Of a stretch of 64,000 nucleotides of DNA, positions 52,459-60,674 are shown piece after piece (position 1 is the stretch's first letter; each line of letters opens with the position of its first letter). The DNA lies in assembly GCA_016711345.1 (NCBI GenBank), contig JADJTD010000001.1, forward strand, positions 3,100,001-3,164,000. The letters run 5' to 3'. Under the pieces are notes generated by a model. That model did no database searches. It worked only from the letters and a program-made list of their open reading frames with translations, and had not been told where the DNA came from. Origin of the DNA: Chloracidobacterium sp. (GTDB lineage: Bacteria > Acidobacteriota > Blastocatellia > Pyrinomonadales > Pyrinomonadaceae). The position numbers and the translations under genes were made by a program.

Positions 52459-53340
52459 TTATTGTTGACACCATTCACCTGTCCGCTGCAGACAGTTAAA
52501 CTGATCCACAAAGAACATTTCCGCCTTTAACGGGTTTCCATCTCTGGTCGACATCCAAAGGAAAGCGTCCTTTGCGATGACGCCCTTCGTGGGGTCGCTC
52601 AGGATCGGAGCCATTACATAATGTCCGATGTTTGGGCCTTTCTCTGAATCGCCGTAGTCCATTGTCAAATACCCTTGTTCGTAAAGCATTTGGAGATCTA
52701 CGAGGGTTTTAATGATCGGCATACCATCAGTTGCGGTCCCATTCTTTTCACGCATGTATTGCATGATTTTGACTCCATCCACCGAATGCGCCTTTTTGCT
52801 GTAATTTACAAGAAAAACTTCGCGCAGCCCGAGCGGATTCGCCGGTTCGGCATACCACGCCAGCGAGTTATCGACCAGCGGTGCCTGCCTCGTGTTCACA
52901 ATTGTGTTGTAGGTGATGTACTTCTCGTCCGGAAACAAATAGATCGGGAAAAGCTTCGCCATTTGCATGGCCATAATTCCGACTGTGTCCTCGGTAAATC
53001 CGGTGTTTGTAAGCTCACCCAAAGGGTACCAGAAATAAGGTTCACCGCCTTGGGTATATGCCGGTACTGTCACTGTTACGCGTACGTTCCGATAATTGGT
53101 GTACCTTTGGTCGTTAAAAACCGATAACCCATCAGCACCATTTCGCCTCCAGATTATGCCTTTATAGTGCACACCATTCTGCATGTAATACGAATCCGAG
53201 AAATCATGCGGATTTAACGGCGCAGCCCCTCCTATTGGCGGACCAGGCTTTTGCGCAAATGACGTAAGTGTAAAAAATAATGCAAAAAATACAAACGTTG
53301 CGATCATCAAAATTTTATGTGATCTAATAAACCTGTTCAT
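52459..53340 (-). CDS. Secreted hypothetical protein, 293 residues
   Basis: I do not recognise the family. The start at ATG 53340 is chosen because GAGGAGGT lies just upstream on the minus strand, and a signal peptide follows (ILMIATFVFFALFFTLTSFAQ); a longer frame to 53478 lacks support. The exported body has many aromatic and Pro residues, with HYKGIIWRRNGADGLSVFND and KYITYNTIVNTRQAPLVDNS as characteristic segments. The C-terminus is CLQRTGEWCQQ with two Cys. A terminator follows. No active-site pattern was found. Confidence 0.7.
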   Translation of the reverse strand: MNRFIRSHKILMIATFVFFALFFTLTSFAQKPGPPIGGAAPLNPHDFSDSYYMQNGVHYKGIIWRRNGADGLSVFNDQRYTNYRNVRVTVTVPAYTQGGEPYFWYPLGELTNTGFTEDTVGIMAMQMAKLFPIYLFPDEKYITYNTIVNTRQAPLVDNSLAWYAEPANPLGLREVFLVNYSKKAHSVDGVKIMQYMREKNGTATDGMPIIKTLVDLQMLYEQGYLTMDYGDSEKGPNIGHYVMAPILSDPTKGVIAKDAFLWMSTRDGNPLKAEMFFVDQFNCLQRTGEWCQQ

Positions 53341-53515
53341 TTTGGTACCTCCTCGATTAATCGACTGGTATGACGTCCCAAATGGCTTATGGATGTTGCC
53401 GGTTTTTGTCGCTGTTACCGGGCTTTCGGCGTCCTCTAATATACGCTTAAGGCAAGTGGCGTTCCGTATCTCGAGCATGGTATGGAGTCCGCGTTGACTG
53501 GCTCAGATGCGCGGG

Positions 53516-53905
53516 TCACGAAATTGAAGCTGTGAGCGGATCTGGACGTTTGAAGATTATATACTCGTGGTATTGAGACCCCCCTGAAGTTGTTCCTGCT
53601 GGTTCCCATCCAGCCGCGCCCAGCTTATTCAGCTCATCAACACGTTCTGCCCGTTCTTGATCTGAGTGGATTCCCTTGATCTCGAAAATACAGTATTCCC
53701 AAGCCTGCATTGGCAACTTCTTCATTGCGAAATCATCCGTGATGGCCAAGGGTGACCTTTCACCATTGAATGGGCTGTCCGCAAAGGCAAAGTTGAACTT
53801 CGTTTCCATACTTTTTTCAATTATCGTTGTAGTTTCCATCACACCCAATATCAGTGCAAACACTGTTCCGTTGATACGGCACCGTCCTAAATGCCTACCT
53901 AACAA
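53516..53905 (-). CDS. DUF4177-like small protein
   Basis: A protein of up to 129 residues; the first in-frame ATG at 53905 gives a hydrophobic N-terminus, while ATG 53839 gives 107 residues starting METTT. The recognisable part is AWEYCIFEIKG, RVDELNKLGAAGWEP and EYIIFKRP, the pattern of DUF4177 (a short strand-helix-strand fold). Function is unknown for the family. A perfect TGTGA-N6-TCACA palindrome lies 72 bases upstream of the longer start, so it may be under CRP-family control. Confidence 0.65.
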   Translation of the reverse strand: MLGRHLGRCRINGTVFALILGVMETTTIIEKSMETKFNFAFADSPFNGERSPLAITDDFAMKKLPMQAWEYCIFEIKGIHSDQERAERVDELNKLGAAGWEPAGTTSGGSQYHEYIIFKRPDPLTASIS

Positions 53906-53976
53906 TTCAAAGCCGTCGCGGCCGCGTCTAAAAAGTGAAAATTAGCGTCCTGAAAGCGCGAGAAAGTCCATACCCT

Positions 53977-53992
53977 TGTGAAATATTTCACA
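53977..53992. promoter_or_regulatory. CRP/FNR-family-like operator palindrome
   Basis: TGTGAAATATTTCACA is a perfect 16-base palindrome with the exact TGTGA-N6-TCACA spacing recognised by CRP-like regulators. It lies in the 347-base gap between the divergent DUF4177-like gene and the flippase-like gene, so either could be its target. Whether this organism encodes a regulator of that specificity cannot be seen here. Confidence 0.6.
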
Positions 53993-54252
53993 GGAGGGGG
54001 CATTCCGATCCGGCGGCCGATGCGGGTTTGTGTTGTTGAGCGATAGCAGTGGCTTTTTGGGTGGAGCGAGGTGGCTTTTTTATCTTCTCAAATGGCTTTT
54101 TGGGCATTTGCGAATGCCAATTTTTCCATTTTTCGCTCTAATGCTGTATCTTAATGTCTTTGTCGCTTTCCAACAGACACTGTGGGAAAGATAGCTTAAC
54201 AATCTGTCCAAAACGAAAAGGAGCCGTTCGATAGGAATTCGGCAGCATAGAT
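53993..54252. other. Leader region of the flippase-like gene with TGGCTTTTT repeats
   Basis: TGGCTTTTTGGG-type units occur near 54050, 54072 (TGGCTTTTTTAT) and 54093, and a small hairpin GGCATT-TGCG-AATGCC at 54103-54118 is followed by a T-run. No gene is present; an AAGGAG near 54220 is too far from the TTG start to be its ribosome site. Confidence 0.45.
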
Positions 54253-55332
54253 TTGCGTAAACATCTAAAATTCATCGTCCTTTTTCTGGTCATGGTTGTC
54301 ATCCTGTATTTTTTCGGGAGGAACCTGGATTGGGCAGAGGTGCGCTCCGGTTTGGCAAAGGCTGATAAGTTCTATTTGGCTTTGGCATTTATCGGGATCT
54401 GTTTCGGCTATTTTATCCGTGCAGTGCGTTGGCAAGTGCTGCTCAAGCCGATCTCGGATTCGCGTCTTCATGATCTTTTTGCGACGACTACAGTTGGTTT
54501 TGCGGCAATTCTAATCGTTGGCCGCGCTGGTGAGATTGTTCGCCCGATGTGGCTCCCGATGCGTGATCGCCGCATACGTCCGAGCTCTGCGTTCGTGACC
54601 ATAGTACTTGAGCGAATCCTCGACCTTGCGTCGGTGATGGCGTTCTTTTCGATCAGTCTTATTTGGTTTCGAATCCCGCCGGAACATGCCGATCAATTTG
54701 CCTATATTAAATCTGCCGGAAATGTTCTGAGCGGGCTGATTCTGGCCGGCATAATCGGACTTGTCGTTTACCATCGATTTTCAATACCGATCATTTCGTT
54801 CTTCGAGCGTCTGATCGACCAAAAATTTATTCCGGGGCGGCTGCAATACCTGATTCTAAGCATTTTGAAAAAGCTCGCGTCGTCGCTCGACATCCTCAAA
54901 AGCCCGTTGGGCGTGTTTCTGTCAGTTTTTTGGACGGCAGTTTTGTGGATCTCGATCGCGATACCGACATGGTTGATCTTGCTGGCTTTTGGCCTAACAT
55001 CGGGTGGCGGTATGCCGATGACGTTCCTCGACTCGACTTTTGTAATGGCTGTGGCAACACTTGCCGCCCTTACACCGACGCCTGCAGGCGGAGCAGGAGC
55101 GTTTCATTGGGCAACTGCATTCAGCCTTATTCTTCTCGGTGTCGATAAAGATCAGGCGGCAGCAGTCTCGATAATGATGCACCTTATCTACTTCGCACCG
55201 GCGCTGGTGTTCGGGTTATACTATTTGTTCCACGGTGACATTAGTGTCGAACGTTTTCGTAGCCTGCTCTCAAGCGAGAACGCCGAACGTGAGATCGAGA
55301 CAGATTCGCCGGATTTTCAACCAGAAAGCTAA
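54253..55332 (+). CDS. Lysylphosphatidylglycerol-synthase-like / flippase-like membrane protein (UPF0104)
   Basis: A 359-residue membrane protein with about eight helices, of the AglD/YbhN-like group. Family hallmarks are YFIRAVRWQVLLKPI, VGFAAILIVGRAGEIVRPMW and VTIVLERILDLASVMAFF. These proteins are thought to move or modify lipids; the catalytic LPG domain is not present. The start is TTG 54253 because no ATG precedes the first helix. The stop overlaps the nrdR start (TAATG), so the two genes are translationally coupled. Confidence 0.87.
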   Translation: MRKHLKFIVLFLVMVVILYFFGRNLDWAEVRSGLAKADKFYLALAFIGICFGYFIRAVRWQVLLKPISDSRLHDLFATTTVGFAAILIVGRAGEIVRPMWLPMRDRRIRPSSAFVTIVLERILDLASVMAFFSISLIWFRIPPEHADQFAYIKSAGNVLSGLILAGIIGLVVYHRFSIPIISFFERLIDQKFIPGRLQYLILSILKKLASSLDILKSPLGVFLSVFWTAVLWISIAIPTWLILLAFGLTSGGGMPMTFLDSTFVMAVATLAALTPTPAGGAGAFHWATAFSLILLGVDKDQAAAVSIMMHLIYFAPALVFGLYYLFHGDISVERFRSLLSSENAEREIETDSPDFQPES

Positions 55333-55814
55333 TGCGTTGTCCTTTTTGTTCACATATAGAAGATAAAGTCGTAGATTCGAGGGAATCTAAGGACGGCGAT
55401 TCGATTCGCCGCCGCCGCGAATGCTTGGACTGCGGCCGCCGCTTCACGTCCTACGAACGCATTGACGAGATACCCTACATGGTCGTCAAAAAAGACGGCA
55501 AACGCGAGAGTTGGGACCGAAATAAGGTGCTCGCCGGGCTATTTCGTGCGTCGGAAAAACGTCCGATCTCGACACCTCAATTAGAAGCGATCGTCGATGA
55601 GGTCGAAAAAAATGTACAGGATTCGCTCGACCGCGAACTTTCGACCAATGACATCGGCAAGATCATCATGCGGCGGCTAAAAGCTCTCGATAAGGTCGCA
55701 TATGTTCGTTTCGCATCTGTCTATCTTCAATTTGAAGACGTGTCCGAATTTATGTCCGAAGTAAAAGACCTCGTCCGTTCAAAAACAAGAAAAACCAAGA
55801 AAACAAAAAAGTAG
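55332..55814 (+). CDS. nrdR: Transcriptional repressor NrdR
   Basis: A 160-residue NrdR. The N-terminal zinc ribbon is CPFCSHIEDKVVDSRES and CLDCGRRFTSYER, and an ATP-cone domain follows (about residues 47-138, VVKKDGKRESWDRNK). It senses ATP/dATP and represses ribonucleotide reductase genes. The C-terminal tail is very basic (SKTRKTKKTKK). No reductase genes are adjacent. It shares a TAATG with the flippase-like gene and precedes a PilZ gene by 12 bases. Confidence 0.96.
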   Translation: MRCPFCSHIEDKVVDSRESKDGDSIRRRRECLDCGRRFTSYERIDEIPYMVVKKDGKRESWDRNKVLAGLFRASEKRPISTPQLEAIVDEVEKNVQDSLDRELSTNDIGKIIMRRLKALDKVAYVRFASVYLQFEDVSEFMSEVKDLVRSKTRKTKKTKK

Positions 55815-55826
55815 GAGGAAATATCT

Positions 55827-56123
55827 ATGTCCGAACAAAGAAAATACGAACGTAAAGAATATTTTGCCGAAGCTTCGTTAGAGTTTTCCTCCGGAAATTA
55901 TCAGGCCCGCATTGGTGAGATCAGCCTCGGCGGCTGCTACGTCGATTCGATCGCAAGTGTCGTAGAAGGCGAGCCAATATCGCTTACAATTACGATCGGA
56001 CAGGGTGATTCACAGCGGTTTACCGGCGAAATTGCATACCTTTTACCGGGGTTTGGTTTCGGCGTTCGCTTTTTAGATCTCACCGAAGAAAAAACGAACT
56101 TTCTCCGTCGGATCATCGGCTAA
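55827..56123 (+). CDS. PilZ-domain protein
   Basis: A 98-residue single-domain PilZ protein. The c-di-GMP contacts fit the pattern: ERKEY near the start, where RxxxR is usual, and EISLGGCYVDS in place of D/NxSxxG. Because the basic RxxxR is KYERK here, binding of c-di-GMP is less certain. It lies between nrdR and lon; nothing in the neighbourhood names its output. AGGAGG precedes the ATG. Confidence 0.87.
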   Translation: MSEQRKYERKEYFAEASLEFSSGNYQARIGEISLGGCYVDSIASVVEGEPISLTITIGQGDSQRFTGEIAYLLPGFGFGVRFLDLTEEKTNFLRRIIG

Positions 56124-56197
56124 ACCCAAGCCTGCTCGCCGTCCCTCCACTACTCAAGTTTTGCCCTTTTGTTCCAAGTCACTTAACATAAAAGTTT

Positions 56198-58624
56198 ATG
56201 GTTGAGATCGAAGAATTTCCTATCTCTCTTGAGACAGATGTTATCGAGCCCATGGTGCAGATACCGGCGGAACTGCCGGTTCTGCCGCTGCGCGACATTG
56301 TTATTTATCCTTTCATGATCGTCCCGCTTTTTGTCTCGCGTGACAGGTCTATAAAAGCGGTCGAAACTGCTTTAGGCCAGGACAGGATGATCCTGCTCGT
56401 GTCGCAAAAAGACGTAAATAAAGAAGAACCGGAACAGGACGATCTATACACCGTCGGCACCGTTGCCATCATCATGCGAATGCTCAAATTGCCGGACGGC
56501 CGTATTCGCATTCTGATACAAGGCCTCTCGCGATGCCGCGTAGATTCGGTAATAGGCAGCGGCGATTATGTTAAGGCCGGAGTAACGCCGATATCAGAAC
56601 CTCTTGCACCAGAAAATTCGCTTGAGGTCGAGGCTCTTGTGCGTAATGTTCGCGGTTCAATGGAACGTGCCGCGAGCCTCGGAAAAAACATCTCTCCTGA
56701 GGTTTTAGCGATCATCGCCAATCTTGATGACGCCGGACGTTTGGCCGATCTTTCTGCGTCGAATCTCGAACTCAAAGTCGAAGACGCGCAGAGCGTGCTC
56801 GATATTGAAAATCCTGTGCCTCGGTTGAGACGCGTGAATGACCTTCTGAGCAAAGAGATCGATGTACTCACGGTTCAGCAGGAGATAAACACACAGGCGC
56901 GTGCCGATATTGACCGGTCACAGCGGGAGTATTTCCTGCGGCAACAGTTGAAGGCCATACAATCTGAACTGGGTGAGGGAAATGAACTTTTCGAGGAGAT
57001 CGAACAGTATCGCGACAAGATCTTAAAGGCGAAAATGCCCGAAAATGGAGAGGAAGAATCGCTCAGACAATTGAAAAAACTTGAGCGTATGCATCCCGAC
57101 ACAGCCGAAACCGCTACGCTCAGAAATTGGCTGGATATAATGACCGATCTTCCATGGTCAAAAACCTCAAAAGATAATCTCAACCTGAAAAAGGCCGAAA
57201 AAATTCTCGATGACGACCATTACGGCCTTGAGCGTGTAAAAGAAAGGATCGTCGAATCGCTTGCCGTAAGAAAGCTTCGCGAAAAGCCAAAAGGCTCGAT
57301 CCTATGTCTCGTCGGCCCGCCCGGAGTAGGCAAAACGTCACTTGGCCGTTCGGTAGCACGAGCATTGAATCGTAAATTTATCCGATTGTCGCTTGGTGGT
57401 TTGCATGATGAAGCCGAGATTCGCGGACATCGACGAACTTATGTCGGAGCAATGCCCGGCCGCATCATACAAGCAATTCAGCAAGCGGGAACGAACAATC
57501 CTTTGATAATGCTCGACGAGATCGACAAGGTCGGAGCGGATTTTCGCGGCGACCCATCGAGCGCTTTGCTCGAAGTGCTTGATCCCGAGCAGAATTCGAC
57601 ATTTCGCGACAACTATCTTGGCATCACCTTTGATCTTTCAAACGTGATGTTTATGACCACTGCCAACGTGCTGGATACGATCCAACCTGCTTTGCGCGAT
57701 AGGATGGAGATCATTTCGCTTTCAGGCTACACCGAGGAAGAAAAGGCCGAGATCGCCAGGCGTCATCTGATCCCGAAACAGATCGAAGAGAACGGTTTGG
57801 AAAAGAACGACGTCAAATTTGACCGCAAGGCCGTAGCAAAGATCATCTCCGAATACACGCAGGAAGCCGGCCTAAGGCAGCTTGAGCGTGAGATCGGCAA
57901 AGTTTGCCGCAAAGTCGCCCGAAACAAGGCAGAGCGCGAAGGCGGCTTCAAGCCGATGCAGATCACGCGAGACAATCTTAAGGATTTTCTGCGTGTGTCG
58001 CGAATCTTTAACGAAGGTGCATTGAAGAAGGATCAGATCGGTATCGTTACGGGCCTCGCTTGGACAGCCGTCGGCGGCGACATCTTGTTTATTGAAGCAT
58101 TAAAAACAAAAGGCAAGGGCAAACTCTTGCTCACCGGCCAGCTTGGCGAAGTGATGCAAGAGTCTGCTCAAGCAGCGTTCTCGTATGCAAAGGCACGTTC
58201 AAAAGAGCTTGGGATAGACGAAACTGTGCTTGAGAATTTTGACATCCATATCCATTTGCCCGAAGGAGCAATACCGAAGGACGGCCCAAGCGCAGGTATT
58301 ACGATGGCGACGGCACTTGTGTCCGTTTTGGCCCAGCGTCCTGTTCGCAAGGATGTGGCGATGACGGGCGAGATCACTTTGCGTGGCAACGTGCTTCCGG
58401 TAGGCGGCGTCAAAGAAAAACTGTTAGCGGCACGGCGGGCAAAGATCAAGACGGTCATCCTCCCGGCGCCGAACGAACGTGATCTGGAAGACCTTCCACA
58501 GGAAGTTCGCGACGATTTGACGTTTATATTTGTCGAAAACGTGCAACAGGTGTTCGAAGTTGCACTAAAGGCGAGCATTTTGCCCGCTGAGGGCCAGAAA
58601 GCCAAGGCGTCAAAGGCGTCTTAA
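56198..58624 (+). CDS. lon: ATP-dependent protease Lon
   Basis: An 808-residue Lon protease. The N-terminal substrate domain (about residues 28-220), the AAA module with Walker A GPPGVGKTSLG and Walker B LIMLDEIDK, and the C-terminal Ser-Lys peptidase domain with catalytic Ser in PKDGPSAGITMATAL and Lys in GVKEKLLAARRA are all present. It degrades damaged and regulatory proteins. The C-terminal tail is short and basic. It is followed by a promoter for the next gene. Confidence 0.98.
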   Translation: MVEIEEFPISLETDVIEPMVQIPAELPVLPLRDIVIYPFMIVPLFVSRDRSIKAVETALGQDRMILLVSQKDVNKEEPEQDDLYTVGTVAIIMRMLKLPDGRIRILIQGLSRCRVDSVIGSGDYVKAGVTPISEPLAPENSLEVEALVRNVRGSMERAASLGKNISPEVLAIIANLDDAGRLADLSASNLELKVEDAQSVLDIENPVPRLRRVNDLLSKEIDVLTVQQEINTQARADIDRSQREYFLRQQLKAIQSELGEGNELFEEIEQYRDKILKAKMPENGEEESLRQLKKLERMHPDTAETATLRNWLDIMTDLPWSKTSKDNLNLKKAEKILDDDHYGLERVKERIVESLAVRKLREKPKGSILCLVGPPGVGKTSLGRSVARALNRKFIRLSLGGLHDEAEIRGHRRTYVGAMPGRIIQAIQQAGTNNPLIMLDEIDKVGADFRGDPSSALLEVLDPEQNSTFRDNYLGITFDLSNVMFMTTANVLDTIQPALRDRMEIISLSGYTEEEKAEIARRHLIPKQIEENGLEKNDVKFDRKAVAKIISEYTQEAGLRQLEREIGKVCRKVARNKAEREGGFKPMQITRDNLKDFLRVSRIFNEGALKKDQIGIVTGLAWTAVGGDILFIEALKTKGKGKLLLTGQLGEVMQESAQAAFSYAKARSKELGIDETVLENFDIHIHLPEGAIPKDGPSAGITMATALVSVLAQRPVRKDVAMTGEITLRGNVLPVGGVKEKLLAARRAKIKTVILPAPNERDLEDLPQEVRDDLTFIFVENVQQVFEVALKASILPAEGQKAKASKAS

Positions 58625-58669
58625 GCCATCGCCAGAGCCAATAGCCCTTATTCTATAAGGACTTAAGCT

Positions 58670-58698
58670 TTGACAAGGTGCTTAGTGGATGGTAAAAT
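58670..58698 (+). promoter_or_regulatory. Sigma-70 promoter of the LysM transglycosylase gene
   Basis: TTGACA (58670-58675) and TAAAAT (58693-58698) with a 17-base spacer; the start codon is 79 bases downstream. Confidence 0.75.
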
Positions 58699-58776
58699 CA
58701 AAGGATTAAATTGCGATATTTTCTGCTCGGCAGGAGATACGCAACTTTTGTGATTATAAGACGTTAGAGTTATTTA

Positions 58777-60552
58777 ATGAAAAAAAGCAATTTTAGATTT
58801 TTTAGTATTATAGCGGTATTATTTTTTGCGTTTGGTTCGAGTTCGAACGCGCAGAATACTCCTGAGATAGAAAAGGCAAAGGAAGCGGTCAATACCGTCC
58901 TTCGTGAGTCAGGAGTGGCTTTTAAGGAAGGCCTGCTTGCCTATGAGGACAGTCGAATGTCCGATTCCGGCGAGAAATTTAACAGATCAGTAGAAGTTTT
59001 CCTCAATTCTACGCTGAATATCCAGCGTGAGCAGAACCTTCAATCGTGTTACGACCAGCTTATCGAGACGGTATATCTCCTCGAGTTTCCCGATAGAGGC
59101 CATTTGCCGAGGATCAAGGACCTTTCGGCGACCTGCAAATGGACCGCGATCGATAGCGGTTTGGCGGATAGGATCAGCAGCCGAATTAAGACCGCAACAC
59201 CAAAGTCTGCGGGGTTGCCTTCCGATACAACCGTTGCTGTGAATGCCGCAAGCCAAGCAAATCTTGCTAATAGCGGATTTAACACTCAAAAGTTTGAAGC
59301 TTCGCCGCTCGACGAGCTTTCGCAGCTTAAATTGACAGCGGACGAGCAGCAGATCGACGACAATCCTGTCGCCCAGCAGCAGTATCAGTACATCCAGTAT
59401 GCGGTCGCCAATAAATCACTCGGGTTTGCCTTTCAGGTCCATCCGATGATCCAGCAGTACATAAATTACTATCGCGGACGCGGGCGTACGACGATGGAAG
59501 TCGGGCTTTACCGCTCGGGAATGTTCATGCTCATGGCCCGCCGCATCTTTAAGGAAGAGGGAATTCCTGAGAATGTCGCGTGGCTCGGACAGGTCGAAAG
59601 TGCTTGGAAGCCCGGAGCAATGTCTCACATGGCGGCGTCGGGCTTGTGGCAGTTTATCCCAGGAACCGGTGCGAGATACGGACTGCGTAGAACCGCTCAT
59701 GTCGATGAGCGAAACAGCTTTGACGAGGCGACGCGAGCATCTGCACGATATTTGAAGTTTCTCTACAACCGCTACGGCAACTGGGAACTCGCAATTGCCG
59801 GTTACAACTGCGGCGAGGGCAACGTTGACAAGGCGATCCGCCGTGCAGGCGTCACAAATTTCTGGGCGGCCTATCCATATCTTCCTCAGGAAACGCGTAA
59901 CTACGTTCCAAACATTCTGGCTACGATCTTGATCGCAAATAACCCGAACCAATATGGTTTTGGCCATATTCGTCCAGCGGCTCCGCTGCGTTATGACCGC
60001 ATCAGGATCCCGGCTTCGACGAATTTGAGCATTGTTGCACAGGCTTCGGACACGACCGTTCAGTATTTGCGTTACCTTAATCCGCACCTTCGCAGCAATT
60101 CGACGCCGCCTGAGCCTTACGTCATCAACGTTCCGGCTGGCCGCGCAAATCAGGTTGTCGCTCTTTTCCGACGCATACCGGCTTCGCAGGTAAACAACAC
60201 GAACCTTGCAAATTCTTCGTCGGGCGAAACCTGGCAGAATATCTCGAACCGGACCGGCGTCACAGTCTCCGAACTGATGGCGGCAAACCCCGGAATGTCA
60301 GTGCCTTACGGCAAAGTATTTGTTCCTGTAAGAGGCAACAATCTACAGGCGACATCGTATTCTCGGCCTACAAATAGGCCGACGTCGCTCGCTCCAAGCA
60401 ACGTAACGATCGTCAAGGCTAAGAAAGGCGAAACGGTTTTGAAGATCGCCGAGCGATACAAGGTCAATGCGACCGAACTGGCAAAATACAACGGCGTGCT
60501 AGCGAACACAGTTCTGCCCGCCGGACGCGAGATCAGAATCCCTGCGAAATAA
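58777..60552 (+). CDS. MltD-like lytic transglycosylase with three LysM domains
   Basis: A 591-residue exported protein with a signal peptide (FFSIIAVLFFAFGSSSNA). An N-terminal domain (about 28-125, ESGVAFKEGLLAYEDSRMSD) is followed by the lytic transglycosylase domain with the catalytic Glu in WLGQVESAWKPGAMSHMAAS (E274) and ASGLWQFIPGTGARYGL. Three LysM-like repeats follow (about 420-465, 485-525 and 540-590) that bind peptidoglycan. It cleaves glycan strands, forming 1,6-anhydro ends. The N-terminal domain is shared with the next gene. Confidence 0.94.
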   Translation: MKKSNFRFFSIIAVLFFAFGSSSNAQNTPEIEKAKEAVNTVLRESGVAFKEGLLAYEDSRMSDSGEKFNRSVEVFLNSTLNIQREQNLQSCYDQLIETVYLLEFPDRGHLPRIKDLSATCKWTAIDSGLADRISSRIKTATPKSAGLPSDTTVAVNAASQANLANSGFNTQKFEASPLDELSQLKLTADEQQIDDNPVAQQQYQYIQYAVANKSLGFAFQVHPMIQQYINYYRGRGRTTMEVGLYRSGMFMLMARRIFKEEGIPENVAWLGQVESAWKPGAMSHMAASGLWQFIPGTGARYGLRRTAHVDERNSFDEATRASARYLKFLYNRYGNWELAIAGYNCGEGNVDKAIRRAGVTNFWAAYPYLPQETRNYVPNILATILIANNPNQYGFGHIRPAAPLRYDRIRIPASTNLSIVAQASDTTVQYLRYLNPHLRSNSTPPEPYVINVPAGRANQVVALFRRIPASQVNNTNLANSSSGETWQNISNRTGVTVSELMAANPGMSVPYGKVFVPVRGNNLQATSYSRPTNRPTSLAPSNVTIVKAKKGETVLKIAERYKVNATELAKYNGVLANTVLPAGREIRIPAK

Positions 60553-60580
60553 ATCTCCTAATCCTATTAAAATAAAGATG

Positions 60581-60609
60581 GCCATGCTCTTCACGGGCAT
60601 GGCTTTTTT
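60581..60609 (+). terminator. Terminator of the LysM transglycosylase gene
   Basis: GCCATGC (60581-60587) pairs with GCATGGC (60597-60603), followed by six T. Confidence 0.88.
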
Positions 60610-60674
60610 GTTGAAATTCCAATTCGTGGTGTAAAATAACCATGAACTTATCTTAAACGCTGAGGTTCTCTTTC

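Noticed and set aside
53341..53478. N-terminal extension of the 293-residue secreted protein
   Set aside because: The signal peptide and a strong GAGGAGG point to ATG 53340; the extension would put them inside the protein.
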